Translations under genes and position numbers: made by a program
Assembly (NCBI GenBank): GCA_032718475.1
Contig: JAUCBJ010008264.1
Location: 64,001-104,135 of the forward strand
From: Nemertoderma westbladi
Taxonomy: Eukaryota > Xenacoelomorpha > Nemertodermatida > Nemertodermatidae
Reading direction: 5' to 3'
DNA length: 40,135 nucleotides
The notes under the pieces: model-generated
Told to the model about the DNA's origin: nothing
Database searches by the model: none
What the model saw: the letters and a program-made list of their open reading frames with translations, nothing else
Shown: positions 1 through 10,067 of the stretch, piece by piece
How positions within the stretch are numbered: position 1 is the first letter of the stretch
Layout of the letters: each line of letters begins with the position of its first letter

Positions 1-1716
1 TTCGGCTTCGAGTATTAATATATTTAAAGCTATACTGGCAACATCAACGACCAGTAATGGATCTCTAATGTAGCTGTCTATGCTATTATTCACCTCCCTT
101 TGATTGGGTTGTATCATACCACAGAGGCAACGGTGTTCATCACTGGAACTAGATAAATTCTCCCTTGCAGCTTGCGTATTACTCACAATCGCATCGGAAC
201 ATCTGTTACTCGGTAACATAGGAAAATCGATTTGACGGGACAGAAAATCTGCTTTATTTAGCTTACCAGGTTGATAACGAACTGTATATTGATATTCGGA
301 CAACTTTATAGCCCATCTCTGCAAACGGCCTGGAAGTTGTTGTTTACTAGAAAGACACGTCAAAGGATTATGATCCGAAATAATAGTAAATGGTCTACCA
401 AGTAAATAGAAGCGGAACTTGGTAGTGGCCCATACTAACGCAAGACACTCCAGTTCTGTAATACTCCATTTAGCCTCACTAACACTGATAGACCTGGAAG
501 CATACGCAATTACTTGATCAGATTGATAAAGAACAGCACCTAAACCTGATCCACTAGCATCAGTCTCAAGAAAAAATTCTGAATGAAAATCTGGATGCCC
601 AAGAATTGGTGATGATGTTAAACGACGTTTCAGCTCCAAGAATGCCTCTTCGCAATCAACTGTCCACAGGAAACGAACATTCTTCCGTAACAGCATATTT
701 AAAGGAGCTGTTATCTTACTATAGTCTTTAATAAACTTGCGATAAAATCCTGTAAACCCAAGAAAACTTCTCAACAGTTTTACACTAGTAGGCCTGGGAT
801 AATTACACATGGCTGTAGCCTTCTCATGATCAACGTGTATACCTTTACTATCTATGATATGGCCCAGGAATTTAACACAGGAAGCCCCAAATACACATTT
901 GGCTGGTTTGAGTTTGAGTCCTATATCAGTAAGACTTTGCAATGTAACTTTAATTAACTCTAGGTGGGATTCCCAATCGTTTGAATATAAAATAAGATCG
1001 TCGAGATACACTAATGCATGGGTAATATCCTCAATAGCAAGCTGCATTAGTCTCTGGCAAGTTGCCGGGGAACTTTGTAAACCAAAAGGAAGGCGTAAGA
1101 ATTCGTAGTGTCCCCATGGTGTAACAAAGGCAGTCTTATGTGTGTCTGCAGGATCAAGTGGTATTTGCCAAAACATCCAACGGAAGTCGAGGGCTGTGAA
1201 ATATTTAGGAGAAGATGCCCCAATTTCCGATAACATTTCGTCTACCCGGGGTAAGGGCCAAAACTGCGGAACTGAAACCGAATTGAGGCCACGTAAATCA
1301 ACCGCTAACCTCCATCCACCATCTGACTTCTTAACTATAACAATAGGGGCAGCCCATTCACTAACACTGGGACGTATAACCCCAATTTCCTGCATTTTTG
1401 TTAAACGCTGTTTTAACTGTGGTCGTATGGCTATAGGTACAGCATAAGGTTTCTGACGAACATGTGTTGCCCCTTCCTTTAATTGAATGTTATGAGTAAT
1501 TTTTCCAGTTTTGCCTATATCGTATTCACCCTTAGAAAAAGTATCAGGGAAATTGGAAGCAATATTAATTATATCAGCACGTTGTTTGTCAGTTAAATGG
1601 TCCAATTTCAGCTCCTTATTAAAAAAATCAACCTTTTCTGCATTTTCATCAGGGTCATCATCATCAATGACATTATCAATTTGATCAACTGACACTACAT
1701 TGGGTGAGGTCTGATT
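1..1716 (-). CDS. pol: Ty3/gypsy-type Pol: reverse transcriptase and RNase H (partial, runs off window)
   Basis: 572 consecutive open codons on the minus strand run from 1716 to the window edge without a stop, so the piece is well preserved. Read on that strand, an RT domain comes first: WRLAVDLRGLN, then FWQIPLDP, then the catalytic YLDD (997-1008) followed by LILYS. An RNase H domain follows, with the acidic motifs ETDASGSGLGAV, ELECLALVWA, SDHNPL and the tail PGKLNKADFLSR. The RT-RNase H order and the DHNPL/PGK signatures are those of Ty3/gypsy elements, in which the enzyme copies element RNA into cDNA in cytoplasmic particles. The frame has no ATG of its own near its start; it is in phase with the Gag-protease frame immediately upstream, separated by one TAA at 1717-1719. 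The integrase would lie beyond the left edge. Family identification is confident; whether it is expressed is unknown. Confidence 0.93.
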
Positions 1717-1719
1717 TTA
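1717..1719 (-). promoter_or_regulatory. In-frame TAA between Gag-Pro and Pol: candidate readthrough site or point mutation
   Basis: The codons around the stop read TTA GAC TAA AAT CAG ACC. The 412 codons before and 572 codons after it are open in the same phase, which differs from the usual frameshift arrangement in this superfamily. Either translation reads through the stop to make a minor Gag-Pol product, or a single mutation has broken one long frame. The sequence alone cannot decide. Confidence 0.5.
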
Positions 1720-2955
1720 GTCTAAGCAAGTAAAACATGCTATACGTTGTTTCTCATATACCGTCACTGCGAAGTCATTCACGTTCATTATTTGAACAGG
1801 TACAGTACTATTGTTATTAACACTTGAATCAAATACACTTTTAGCTGTCATAATTTGAGTTTTAGACCTAGTCACTGGTTCTAATACAATAGGTGTAGTT
1901 GGTCTAACAGCTGACTTAAATTGCCCTTCTATAATAGCATGTGCATTTGGGGGTATGACGACACGTTTACTACTAATGATGGATGTTGTAGCCCAGTACG
2001 TATGAGACGCGTTTTGGTTATCACTGACAACAGGTTGGTTGGAAAAATAAACACATTCACCATTACTTAAACGTAAACAACAATTAAAAACATCAATAAC
2101 CGCTCTACTAATATCAAGGAAATCAGAGCCTAAAACAATAAATGTTTCGCTATGAGATAAACCTGTTAATGATAAATCCACCACATCAAAAGTTACTTGT
2201 ATAGAAAATGACGGGGTAATAAAAACACGGGTTGTAATTTCACCTAAAACCTTAAGTGAACCACCTAAACCTTGAACTGAATCAGTTCTACTAGGCTGTA
2301 TAGTAACATTTGGAGCCACTTTACTAACATCAATCATACTATAATCTGAACCACTATCTAGTAAACTTAAAATTTTACCACTATTAAACTCCGAAATCGA
2401 ATCTTGTATACACCGACTCGATTTATTTCTACGGCTGGTAGTGGCATTGCTTTGTGGTTGTGTACGTGTAAATTGTGGGGTTGGAGGCTGTGATTGGTTT
2501 TGCCAATTAGGTTGGGGGCTGTAATTCCCATTGAAATTTGAGCATTTATTAGGGCAGTTGGGGCGAATGTGACCTGGTTCCCCACAATTGTAACACGTAA
2601 CCCCATAATTAACTGACCTACCATGAGTACCGGTACCTACTATTGGCACGTTATTATCAACATTACTACGATAATTATTATTATCAACATTACCACGATA
2701 ATTATTATTATCAACATTACCACGATAATAATTATTGTCAACATTACCACGATAATAATTATTATTATCCCGAAATCGATACGGCCTACTTGTATTACTG
2801 ATATTTCTGTCGGTTAATCTGCTCGGATCCCTTCCAGTAGAACCACAACTAGCCAGTTTTAAACTAGCCATTTCTCGCTGTAGTTGGTCAACTTGATCGT
2901 AGAGATGCGCTGTGGGTGTCGATTGATTTTTAAGTAAACCGCGGATTTCATCCAT
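1717..2955 (-). CDS. gag-pro: Ty3/gypsy-type Gag nucleocapsid and aspartic protease (5'-incomplete)
   Basis: A 412-codon frame from ATG at 2955; the frame stays open upstream to a TAG at 3058-3060, so the true start may be further up. Residues 64-102 are four Asn-rich repeats of about ten residues (NNNYRGNVD type). Residues 121-134 are a CCHC zinc knuckle (CYNCGEPGHIRPNC) that binds element RNA in nucleocapsid proteins. Residues 198-209 (LLDSGSDYSMID) are a retropepsin active site with D-S-G at 200-202, and VLGSDFLD near 275-282 is the matching C-terminal protease motif. No capsid-like region is present in the ~100 residues before the knuckle, so the Gag N-terminus is missing, lies in another frame or exon, or is too diverged to see. 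It ends in CLD followed by TAA, after which the Pol frame continues in phase. Confidence 0.88.
   Translation of the reverse strand: MDEIRGLLKNQSTPTAHLYDQVDQLQREMASLKLASCGSTGRDPSRLTDRNISNTSRPYRFRDNNNYYRGNVDNNYYRGNVDNNNYRGNVDNNNYRSNVDNNVPIVGTGTHGRSVNYGVTCYNCGEPGHIRPNCPNKCSNFNGNYSPQPNWQNQSQPPTPQFTRTQPQSNATTSRRNKSSRCIQDSISEFNSGKILSLLDSGSDYSMIDVSKVAPNVTIQPSRTDSVQGLGGSLKVLGEITTRVFITPSFSIQVTFDVVDLSLTGLSHSETFIVLGSDFLDISRAVIDVFNCCLRLSNGECVYFSNQPVVSDNQNASHTYWATTSIISSKRVVIPPNAHAIIEGQFKSAVRPTTPIVLEPVTRSKTQIMTAKSVFDSSVNNNSTVPVQIMNVNDFAVTVYEKQRIACFTCLD
2655..2775. repeat. 30-bp tandem repeat inside gag
   Basis: About four copies of a 30-bp unit built on TTATTATCAACATTACCACG. On the minus strand they encode Asn-rich repeats just before the zinc knuckle. 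The period is a multiple of three, so copy number can change without breaking the frame. Confidence 0.8.
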
Positions 2956-3104
2956 ATCCTTTTCTAGTTTATCGGTATTCGTAACGCCCTTATGGTCACC
3001 ACATTGTAACCGTAATTGGCGGGGATTACTCCAAGATTCCCGCTGTCTGCTACAGTCCTACTGTCCTACACGTACACCGCGTATGAATATTTCCTAAGTA
3101 CTAT

Positions 3105-3213
3105 ATCTAAGAAAAAGGTAGTACGGCGGTTGTATATCATATCTCACATCTACTGTATCTAAGAAAAAGGAAAATGTAGTACGTAGTACGGCGGTTATAT
3201 CTCATATCTCACA
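3105..3213. repeat. Tandem duplication (~52-bp unit), two copies
   Basis: ATCTAAGAAAAAGG ... GTAGTACGGCGGTT ... CATATCTCACA occurs at 3105-3148 and again at 3157-3213. The second copy carries a small internal GTAGTAC expansion. It lies immediately upstream of the truncated gag frame. Confidence 0.8.
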
Positions 3214-5279
3214 GTATCACACCGGGTCATCAGCTCACGGTAATTTCCTCATCCCCCTCACTAGATGAGATATCGCACAGCGATCTATTAATTATATATC
3301 TCGGACTCTCGGTCCTACCATTTATCAAGCAATCTCCTTCGAAGCAATGCTTTTCCAAAAGCTTCAAACATTACTTACTTTCTAATCTATATAATATAAA
3401 TATATGTATATATATATACCGGTACTGTACTTTATATGGTAGCTACAGTACAGTTTAAATACATACAGTGTATAATTTAAAGTTTAGTATATACATACAG
3501 TATACACTCTATTCGTACTCGCAAAACTATTCGTATATTCTGTCTATATGGCAAATAAATTTCAAGTTCAAGTTAAATAGCCAGGATGATGGAAAAAAGA
3601 GTCATAAAATAAATCTTGGTTGGACGCTTGAGTTAGCAGGTTAGTTTTGCGGTCGGCGGCAAGTAAACAGGTACTGCTGCGCATCCCGGGGCTGACAGAC
3701 ACCAGCTGTCACTCATTCTGCATCTGCTTTATATACTTACCAACTGTACGGCACGCACTCTTTAAATCACTAGGCCTACTTTATGTGTGCAGTTTTACTG
3801 ACCCACAACAATGCTTAACCTCTAAATTAACATAATTATCCAAAAAAATACAGAAAGGGTATATAATAAATATATTCGAAAGAACATTGATAATACAAAG
3901 GCAAACCTACCATTAGTGTATTATCTGTGATCCCATCCACTATCAATAACAGGCTCATGTTCATTCAGAATATCAATCTGTCCATATAATTAGTTAACAA
4001 CTCTAAGGTAAACCATGGCTCACTGCATGGTGAAACTTGGACCATTTTAACCGTTAAATGAACTAGAATTACACTAAAATGGCTAATTGCTTTCTGAGGT
4101 ATGTCTACGACATACGACTAAGATAAACCGGTAGGCCTATGTAAATACATGAAATACAGGGCAGCAGGGGGGTTGTCATTGTACCTATTGTAGACCAGCC
4201 TACAGGCTTACAGGCCTACCGGTACCTCTGGAGGTGGAGGCTATTCCTAACTGCCTATTTTTTGTGGTTAATTCGGCGCTTGCCGGTCCTCCGAAATACC
4301 CAAAAAACACAATATTACCAAAAAAAACTTACCCAAAAAGACAAAAATAATTTATATCCTATAAAAAGGTATAAACTGATAAAGTTATAGGGTTCCTACT
4401 CCTATGTCGGAAATAAGATTGTAACCTATGTTATCGTTTATTGTTTTGGTTAGAAATGCCTGCTACTGTCTGACTGCTGGACTGTAACCTAAACCTACTC
4501 CTTTCCATTAGGGCCTAATTAAGAAATCTGATTTCGTATGCTGTGTGGCAATCTGGGCTGGGTAGGCGTGTAGGTAGGCCTACCGGTGGCAGTAGGTCAT
4601 TAACCGTTAAAGGAATCTTCAAATGAACAAAATGTAATATTTTGAAATAAAAACTGAAAATTGAAAACTGAAAAGTGAAACTCTTCTTATAGTTCTGTAG
4701 TTAACCTAAATCTTATTGTCAGATTGTAGATACATTGTTATTTTCTTGTCTTTTTGGGTAATTTTTTTTTGGGTAATATTGTTATAATATTATTATTGTT
4801 GTTATAATAATATTAGTTTACTACTCCAGTTCACAGTTACATTGTTACATAGTTATATATATCAGTATATACACAATGATCCGTAATAGGCCTATCGAAA
4901 CAGCAAAATACTGAAATATAGTGGTGTCATTCTGTCATATAACCTAATCACCTAACCTAAACTAATACAAAAAACTACCTAAATACATACTGACTGAAAT
5001 ACATACATCTGTACATAAACAAGACAGGGACTTAAAATTAAACACCAGTTAAATAAAGTAATGAAAGTAATATAAACTAAAGTATAATATTTTTTATTTG
5101 CAGTATATGCAGTAGATGCACAGAGAGTTTTTGTTTAATGGAGTTAAAAGAAGTTGCATGCCGTGTATCAGCAGGCAGAGAATTACAGATATGTGAGGCT
5201 TGAATAAAAAAATAAACATTTCGCAATTTTAATCTATGTCTAACAATGAAGCATTTATTTTGAGACGATTCACGGGTTT
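3214..5279. other. No gene seen; AT-rich non-coding DNA with palindromic word clusters
   Basis: No convincing reading frame on either strand. A TA-rich microsatellite lies near 3385-3415. The words TAGGCCTA, AGGCCTACCGGT and ACCGGTAGGCCT cluster at about 4128, 4210 and 4575. The stretch 4619-4805 is A/T-rich with TATTATTATTG-type runs. Short predicted peptides here show no domain and poor composition. Confidence 0.6.
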
Positions 5280-5501
5280 GATGAGGGGTGCGGGTCGATT
5301 CGCCCCTCGACCTTTTCGCCCCAAGCACCAAGTCAATTCGCCCCACATTTTAGGGGCATATGGACCTGGGGCGAATCGATTGGGACAGTTGACTGATTCG
5401 CCCCACCATCCAAGTCCATTCGCCCCAAATGATATTATTGAATGTTTTACTAATATTCTTTTTAGGTACCGGTACAATGATATTAGAAAGTGCAATATTG
5501 A

Positions 5502-5765
5502 AATCTTGTTACAAACACTACCCTCGATTACGCCTACGCGTAATATTTTTTAGACCTTCAATCTAATAAATTACCCTACTGCCCTACACCCTACAGTATA
5601 AATCTTGTTACAAACACATTTACCCTCGATTAGGCCTACAGTACGCGTAATATTTTTTAGATCTTCAATCTATTGCAATAAATTACAGTATAAATCTTGT
5701 TAATAACAAAGTTACAAACACTTTTGAACCTTGATTATGCGTAATATTTTCTCAAGATCTTATAA
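5502..5765. repeat. Three tandem ~90-100-bp units in the foldback loop
   Basis: Units start at 5502, 5601 and 5693. Each begins AATCTTGTTA, continues through ACAAACAC and CCTCGATTA (or CTTGATTA) to GCGTAATATTTT, and ends near a CTTCAATCTA or AAGATCTTATA segment. The third copy is the most diverged. Confidence 0.75.
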
Positions 5766-5919
5766 TGTGAAACAAATTGATAAGGTAAATCAAGCAAATC
5801 CAAATGTTGTTTTGTCTACTTTGTACTTTCCTTTTAAGCTTCAATATATTGAATCACCAATCACGTAGACACACATGCAACAGTGACAACTCTCATAGGC
5901 AACTCTTGTGGCTCGGCAA

Positions 5920-5931
5920 GGGTTCGAACCC
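5920..5931 (-). other. tRNA B-box-like sequence; possible tRNA-derived SINE remnant
   Basis: GGGTTCGAACCC is a perfect palindrome that matches the internal Pol III promoter B box on either strand. On the minus strand it is preceded by GCTTCTAGGTCCCGC, as in many tRNA-derived SINE heads. No clear A box was found at the right distance, so any SINE is 5'-truncated. A functional tRNA is not supported, because no cloverleaf can be drawn. Confidence 0.35.
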
Positions 5932-6270
5932 GCGGGACCTAGAAGCATACATAATGAATTACATGTGAAACAAATTGATATGGTGAACCTCTGGTCATCT
6001 CATCATCTAGGCCAATGCCAATGGTATGGCTGTATGCTGGTATGGTATGGTACTTTACTTTCTAAAAAATATTGTACCTAAAAAGAATATTAGTAAAACA
6101 TTCAATAAAATCATCTGGTGCGAATGGACTTTGGAGGTGGCGCGAATCAGTCAACTGTCCAAGTCGATTCGCCCCAGGTCCAAATGCCCCTAAAATGTGG
6201 GGCGAATCGACTTGGCAGCTTGGGGCGAAAAGGTCGAGCCAGCGAATCGACCCGCACCCGTCTGATGAGA

Positions 6271-6690
6271 ATGAATTCGGTCTATCAGCTATGCTATGGG
6301 AGTTAAAACATGTTTAATATATCTTTCGTTATTGATCGGGTACGTTTTAACCGAGGTACGTTTTGACTTGTAACCCATGCACCATGCATCAGTCTGTCAG
6401 TACGCTGGTATAGTCAGACGGTACGGCAGTACGGTACCTGATGCTGGTAGCGTTACTGAACTGACAGACTGCCTATATCAGTATATGGAATATTGACAAA
6501 AAGCGCGCCACACGGGTTCTGGTAAAACGAAACGCGCACCAGCCATGACATTCAATGCGGGCCAACCATTCACCAACTGACCAAGAAATTTTGCAATTAT
6601 TAGGTACCTAGTCGTAGTAGGTACTGTCTGACTGTATTATATTGTAATAATTTATCAGTTTATACTGCAGCAGACCTACATTATTAAAAT
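6271..6690. other. No gene seen; short hairpin around 6392-6470
   Basis: AGTCTGTCAGT near 6392 has its inverse ACTGACAGACT near 6461, enclosing ~60 bp that contains TACGGCAGTACGGTACC. GTACGTTTTAACC and GTACGTTTTGACT form a short direct repeat just before. No reading frame of note. Confidence 0.5.
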
Positions 6691-7190
6691 ATTAAAAGGC
6701 GAGCATAGCGAGCAAATAAATTTTGCAGAAATATTAAGATTAATACAGTGTTCAGGTGTTAGTCAGATAGTACCTGTCAGCCTGTAGTAGAGTAGGTCAA
6801 CCGCTGAACCGACTGTTTTTAAATACAGGTGTGATTAAATTGCGAGCGTAGCGAGCAAGAAAATTTTAACATTTATAGTCAGATAGTAGGCCTAGGCTAG
6901 GCACTAGGCCAACCAACTGTTTTTAAATACAGAATCAGATTATGGATAAAATTGAGAGCTTAGCGAGCATGAGAATCGAGAATGTGGTTTTATATTGCAG
7001 TATTGGTTTGAACAATTGAAACAACTCATGTCAGCATGTAGGTTAATAAACAGATACCAGATACAGTACCGGTAGCCTAATACTGTAATAGGGATATTGA
7101 AATAATGGATATATGAGCAGGCAGGATATAGCAGTATAGGCTTAACAATAAGCGCGAGCGAAGCGAGCGAAAAATTTTTAACTCTTTTTA
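6691..7190. repeat. Diverged tandem repeats centred on GCGAGCNTAGCGAGC palindromes
   Basis: Four near-palindromic cores lie at 6699-6713, 6842-6856, 6953-6968 and 7152-7169 (the last GCGAGCGAAGCGAGC). Between the first three, the segments AGTCAGATAGTA, AGGCCAACC or AGGTCAACC, and GACTGTTTTTAAATACAG recur in the same order, giving a unit of about 115-145 bp. The fourth copy is more distant. No protein is encoded. Confidence 0.7.
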
Positions 7191-7363
7191 AAAACATACT
7201 GATATAATTTCAAGTAGGCCTACCGGTAGAGCAGTAGAGTGAATATGTTGCCAGTCAGCCAGTGCATTGACTACTGTTACAGTCTGACAGTGTTACATGA
7301 CAATGGCAGAATGACATCCATCGGTCCATACAGCCATAGGCCTATGCTGATATGCAGATATGC

Positions 7364-7433
7364 GCGTCAGGATCCTCAATGCACGCCACACGACCCTGTT
7401 GCTCCGCGTCAGGATCCTTAATGCGCACCACAC
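7364..7433. repeat. Short direct duplication (28 bp, offset 42 bp)
   Basis: GCGTCAGGATCCTCAATGC and GCGTCAGGATCCTTAATGC begin near 7364 and 7406, each followed by a CGCCACAC or GCACCACAC end. The small ORFs on both strands here derive from the duplication and do not look coding. Confidence 0.6.
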
Positions 7434-8364
7434 ATGTTGAGCAAACTCTACATAAATTCCAATCCAACCTGGACAGACTGAAGAACGATAGCTGGATAGT
7501 GCCCACATTCACCATTATCCTGTTATCTACCGGTACCTGTTCTGCTGTTATTGCTGTATTCAGGTATTGGGAACATCGCATCATTGTAATGCAGTAATGT
7601 ACAGATGTAGGCTACCCTGTCTGCCTGTACCCTGTTGGCAGTTCAGCAGTTTGCAGTTGGGCCTACTGCTGTACGGTAGTTTAGCTCTTACATTACAGCA
7701 TTATGATATGATACTGCTCTCCTAACAGCCTAACGCCATACCAGCATACACTTCCACAAGATAAAAATATTGCTATAGCAAGCCATCTAATGAATTAACC
7801 AATGAATAGCCAGCCTTGCCCACCGTCACCATGGATCTACTGGGAGCTCTTCTCCAGCTCACACAAACCATTATACAATATTAGCTGGCCTTCATTCTGC
7901 TTTGCTGTCCAGTTCCTATACACCCAATCTTTGTCCAGGACATACAGCCGGAGCCACAAAACCCCACACACAACCTTTACTTGAGTTGTAATAATATAGA
8001 GAGCCTAGTTCCGAAGTAGTGATGGGAATACAATTCAATTTTATACAGCTAGCCAAGGATATTCCCCCTCTCGCATCCAACTTTGGTTAATTAAATGACA
8101 TTCTCGCGTTGTTGACTTTAAGAATTAAGTACATGGTAGGGAGACTGGGGAATGAATGTCAGACAATAGTATATATTAAGTCCAGCTACTTTTTTTGTTT
8201 TTTTGAACTTATTCCCCATCCTCATTATGGTTGTTTGTAGCGCGTCTTTTTATAACGAACCTGCCTGTATGTATATTGATATTGATATATTGATAAACTT
8301 TTTGTATCATGTATGTATGTATCCATCTGCCATAAACAGCAGTTACTCGCACAGTTTCGAAACT
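7434..8364. other. No gene seen
   Basis: Small frames on both strands give peptides of 60-80 residues without domains or conserved composition. Nothing else stands out apart from palindromic ACCGGT words and a T-rich stretch near 8190-8205. Confidence 0.5.
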
Positions 8365-8760
8365 TGGCATAGTTATAAAGGTCGTCAGTCTGCGTTTAGA
8401 AAAATATTTTATGACAAAACAGGACGAGCGCAACGAGGCTTTTAATAAAGACGAGTACTGTGTTGACTATATTCTCCTATTAACCACATGGCTTCGAATA
8501 TTGAACGCATCGACAGTTATAAAGATCGTCAGTCTGCGTTTAGGAAATAACATTTAAGATAAAACCGGACGCAATCGGAGCTCAACGAGGCTTATAATAC
8601 TGCGTTGAATATTATCCTATGGTTTCTAATATTATTGAACACAATATACCACATTTGGTTCAGTACCGGAGCGGTAGTGTAATGTTGTAAGCTACACGTT
8701 TGTGACGATATGTACAGGACGAACGCAATGAATAAGCTTGTAATAATATAGAGACGAGTT
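8365..8760. repeat. Diverged tandem repeat, ~146-bp period
   Basis: TTATAAAGGTCGTCAGTCTG near 8371 recurs as TTATAAAGATCGTCAGTCTG near 8517. Both are followed by GCGTTTAG, a GACAAAAC/GATAAAAC segment, an ACGAGGCTT segment and then ATATTNTCCTAT. A third, more degraded partial copy (CAGGACGAACGCAATGA) is seen near 8716. Confidence 0.7.
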
Positions 8761-8786
8761 GCTGGAGTTCAGCTTTGTAGTGGCTC

Positions 8787-8805
8787 GGGGGGGGGGGGGG
8801 GGGGG
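8787..8805. repeat. G19 homopolymer tract
   Basis: Nineteen consecutive G. One of several long G or C runs in the window. Length in an assembly may be inaccurate because homopolymers are error-prone. Confidence 0.9.
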
Positions 8806-9301
8806 CTGTCCCCGTGCGCAAGTTCGAGGTAACGGCATCCTGACATTATGCCGTCACCAATAGATAGAGTGAGAGAGAAATTAATTAAGACAAGTAAACG
8901 ACTAATCAAATGGCACCATCCAATAGCAGAACAGCTGCCCTGATACCCCATTGGTCAGGGGGACAGATTCCATTGGCCTTCTCTCAATCGATCGGTAGGT
9001 ACCACTGTAACTGCCATTTATACTTCAGGCACTTTTTCTACTACTGACAGTGTTTCATTATCGACCCAGAGTTCTTTGGGCAATGACAACGGATTCAGAC
9101 TTGTGCTATTACTTCTAACTGTTTATTACCTATTTCATATTATATTATACATGGATGCAAAGACAAGAAGCTAGTTTTCCCCAACGTCCAGGTCAGGAAC
9201 ATCCGTCCCCTACAGACCTCGACCTAGTAGAACTGTACCACCCCACTCAGTAACCAGCCGCTTGTTTACTATAAGATCCGGCCAGCTACTCTGACAGTTA
9301 A
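8806..9301. other. No gene seen
   Basis: Mixed-composition DNA with no long frame. A short TCTCTC/GAGAGAGA stretch occurs near 8868. No repeat partner was noticed within the window. Confidence 0.45.
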
Positions 9302-9520
9302 ACTGAAAGCAAAATTATAAGAAGCACACCAGTGGGTTTCATGATGGGCAGCCGCAGACCGACGCCGGCTTCGATGCCGACTCCATCGGTCAACAATAGT
9401 GTCGAAGAGCTGCCCCTCGATGATGCAGCTTGGATGGAAGCATCTGGAGGAACAGCCCAGGAGGAGACAATAGATCTTGTGTACGCATCGGCGCATCGGG
9501 AGTCATTGAAAAAGGTTTAA
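9302..9520 (+). CDS. Possible exon or gene fragment, unrecognised
   Basis: The frame is open from just after a TAA at 9299-9301 to the TAA at 9518-9520. It contains ATGs at 9341 and 9344 (MMGSRRPTPASMPTPS). The rest is acidic (VEELPLDDAAWMEAS) and ends SAHRESLKKV. GC content is higher than the flanks and the composition looks protein-like. The sequence AAAAAGGTTTAA near the end could be a splice donor, but there is no proof of one. It could also be a chance frame or part of the decayed coding region that follows. No family recognised. Confidence 0.25.
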   Translation, partial: TESKIIRSTPVGFMMGSRRPTPASMPTPSVNNSVEELPLDDAAWMEASGGTAQEETIDLVYASAHRESLKKV

Positions 9521-10067
9521 TTTGGGTAAGATAAACATACCCCAAGGGGCCATGGAGAACCAATGAGCTTAAAGCGAGGAATGGATAAAATAAATATGTG
9601 CCATGTAGTGAAGCATAAAATAATTTCGATGTTAATTCGAACATTAATATTACATTTCTGAGATAAATGTAGAATTTAATTTTAAATGTACGTGAAATTA
9701 AATCACCAAGGTGAAATAAAAATCAAATGGGTCTGAAATATTACTAAGTAAGTCCAAAAATTAACGGACAAAAATTAATTACATTAAATAAATGTAGGTA
9801 AACATTGTGGAATAAGTAAAAAACAACTAAAATAAGTAAAATAGTGCACATTACAAATTTCTTAGCCATATATTACATAGGGAGGACCTTATGAAGGCAC
9901 ACTGTGTAGCTAGCAGGAAGTTTGGACAACTGGGATGTCAGAAAGAGGAATCCAGTGAGCGAAACGATAGGATTCACCTGTAGACGTTTGTTTGTTACGG
10001 AGCACACAGTGCGACATCCGGAGAAGATCACCCACGGTTACTACCACCGTTTGCTGCGCCATCATAA
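9521..10067. other. AT-rich spacer; possible decayed coding near 9920-10067
   Basis: 9521-9900 is AT-rich without frames. From about 9920 the base composition shifts to that of the exonuclease-like segment downstream, and one plus-strand frame reads RLFVTEHTVRHPEKITHGYY. This may be an earlier, frame-shifted part of the same decayed coding region. Confidence 0.35.

Larger units (their letters stand above)
5280..6270. mobile_element. Foldback element with ~200-bp inverted arms rich in TTCGCCCC
   Basis: The arm at 5280-5478 is repeated in inverted orientation at 6069-6270. Both carry multiple ATTCGCCCCA / GGGGCGAATCG words, the block CATTTTAGGGGCAT and the inner end ATTGAATGTTTTACTAATA. Arm identity looks high by eye, with small indels. 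The ~590-bp loop holds a three-copy tandem repeat and a tRNA-type B-box sequence. There is no transposase frame, so it is probably non-autonomous. The superfamily is not recognised and no target-site duplication was confirmed. Peptides read from the arms are products of the repeated GCGAAT words, not genes. Confidence 0.75.

Noticed and set aside
5236-5553. Proline/Arg-rich peptide frame
   Set aside because: Produced by repeated TTCGCCCC words in the foldback arm; the inverted arm gives comparable frames on the other strand.
5912-5945. tRNA gene at the GGGTTCGAACCC sequence
   Set aside because: No acceptor, D or anticodon arm can be formed around it; only a B box is present.
6691-7190. CRISPR array
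   Set aside because: Repeats are diverged, intervals are unequal (about 110-200 bp), intervening DNA is itself repeated, and the context is animal DNA.
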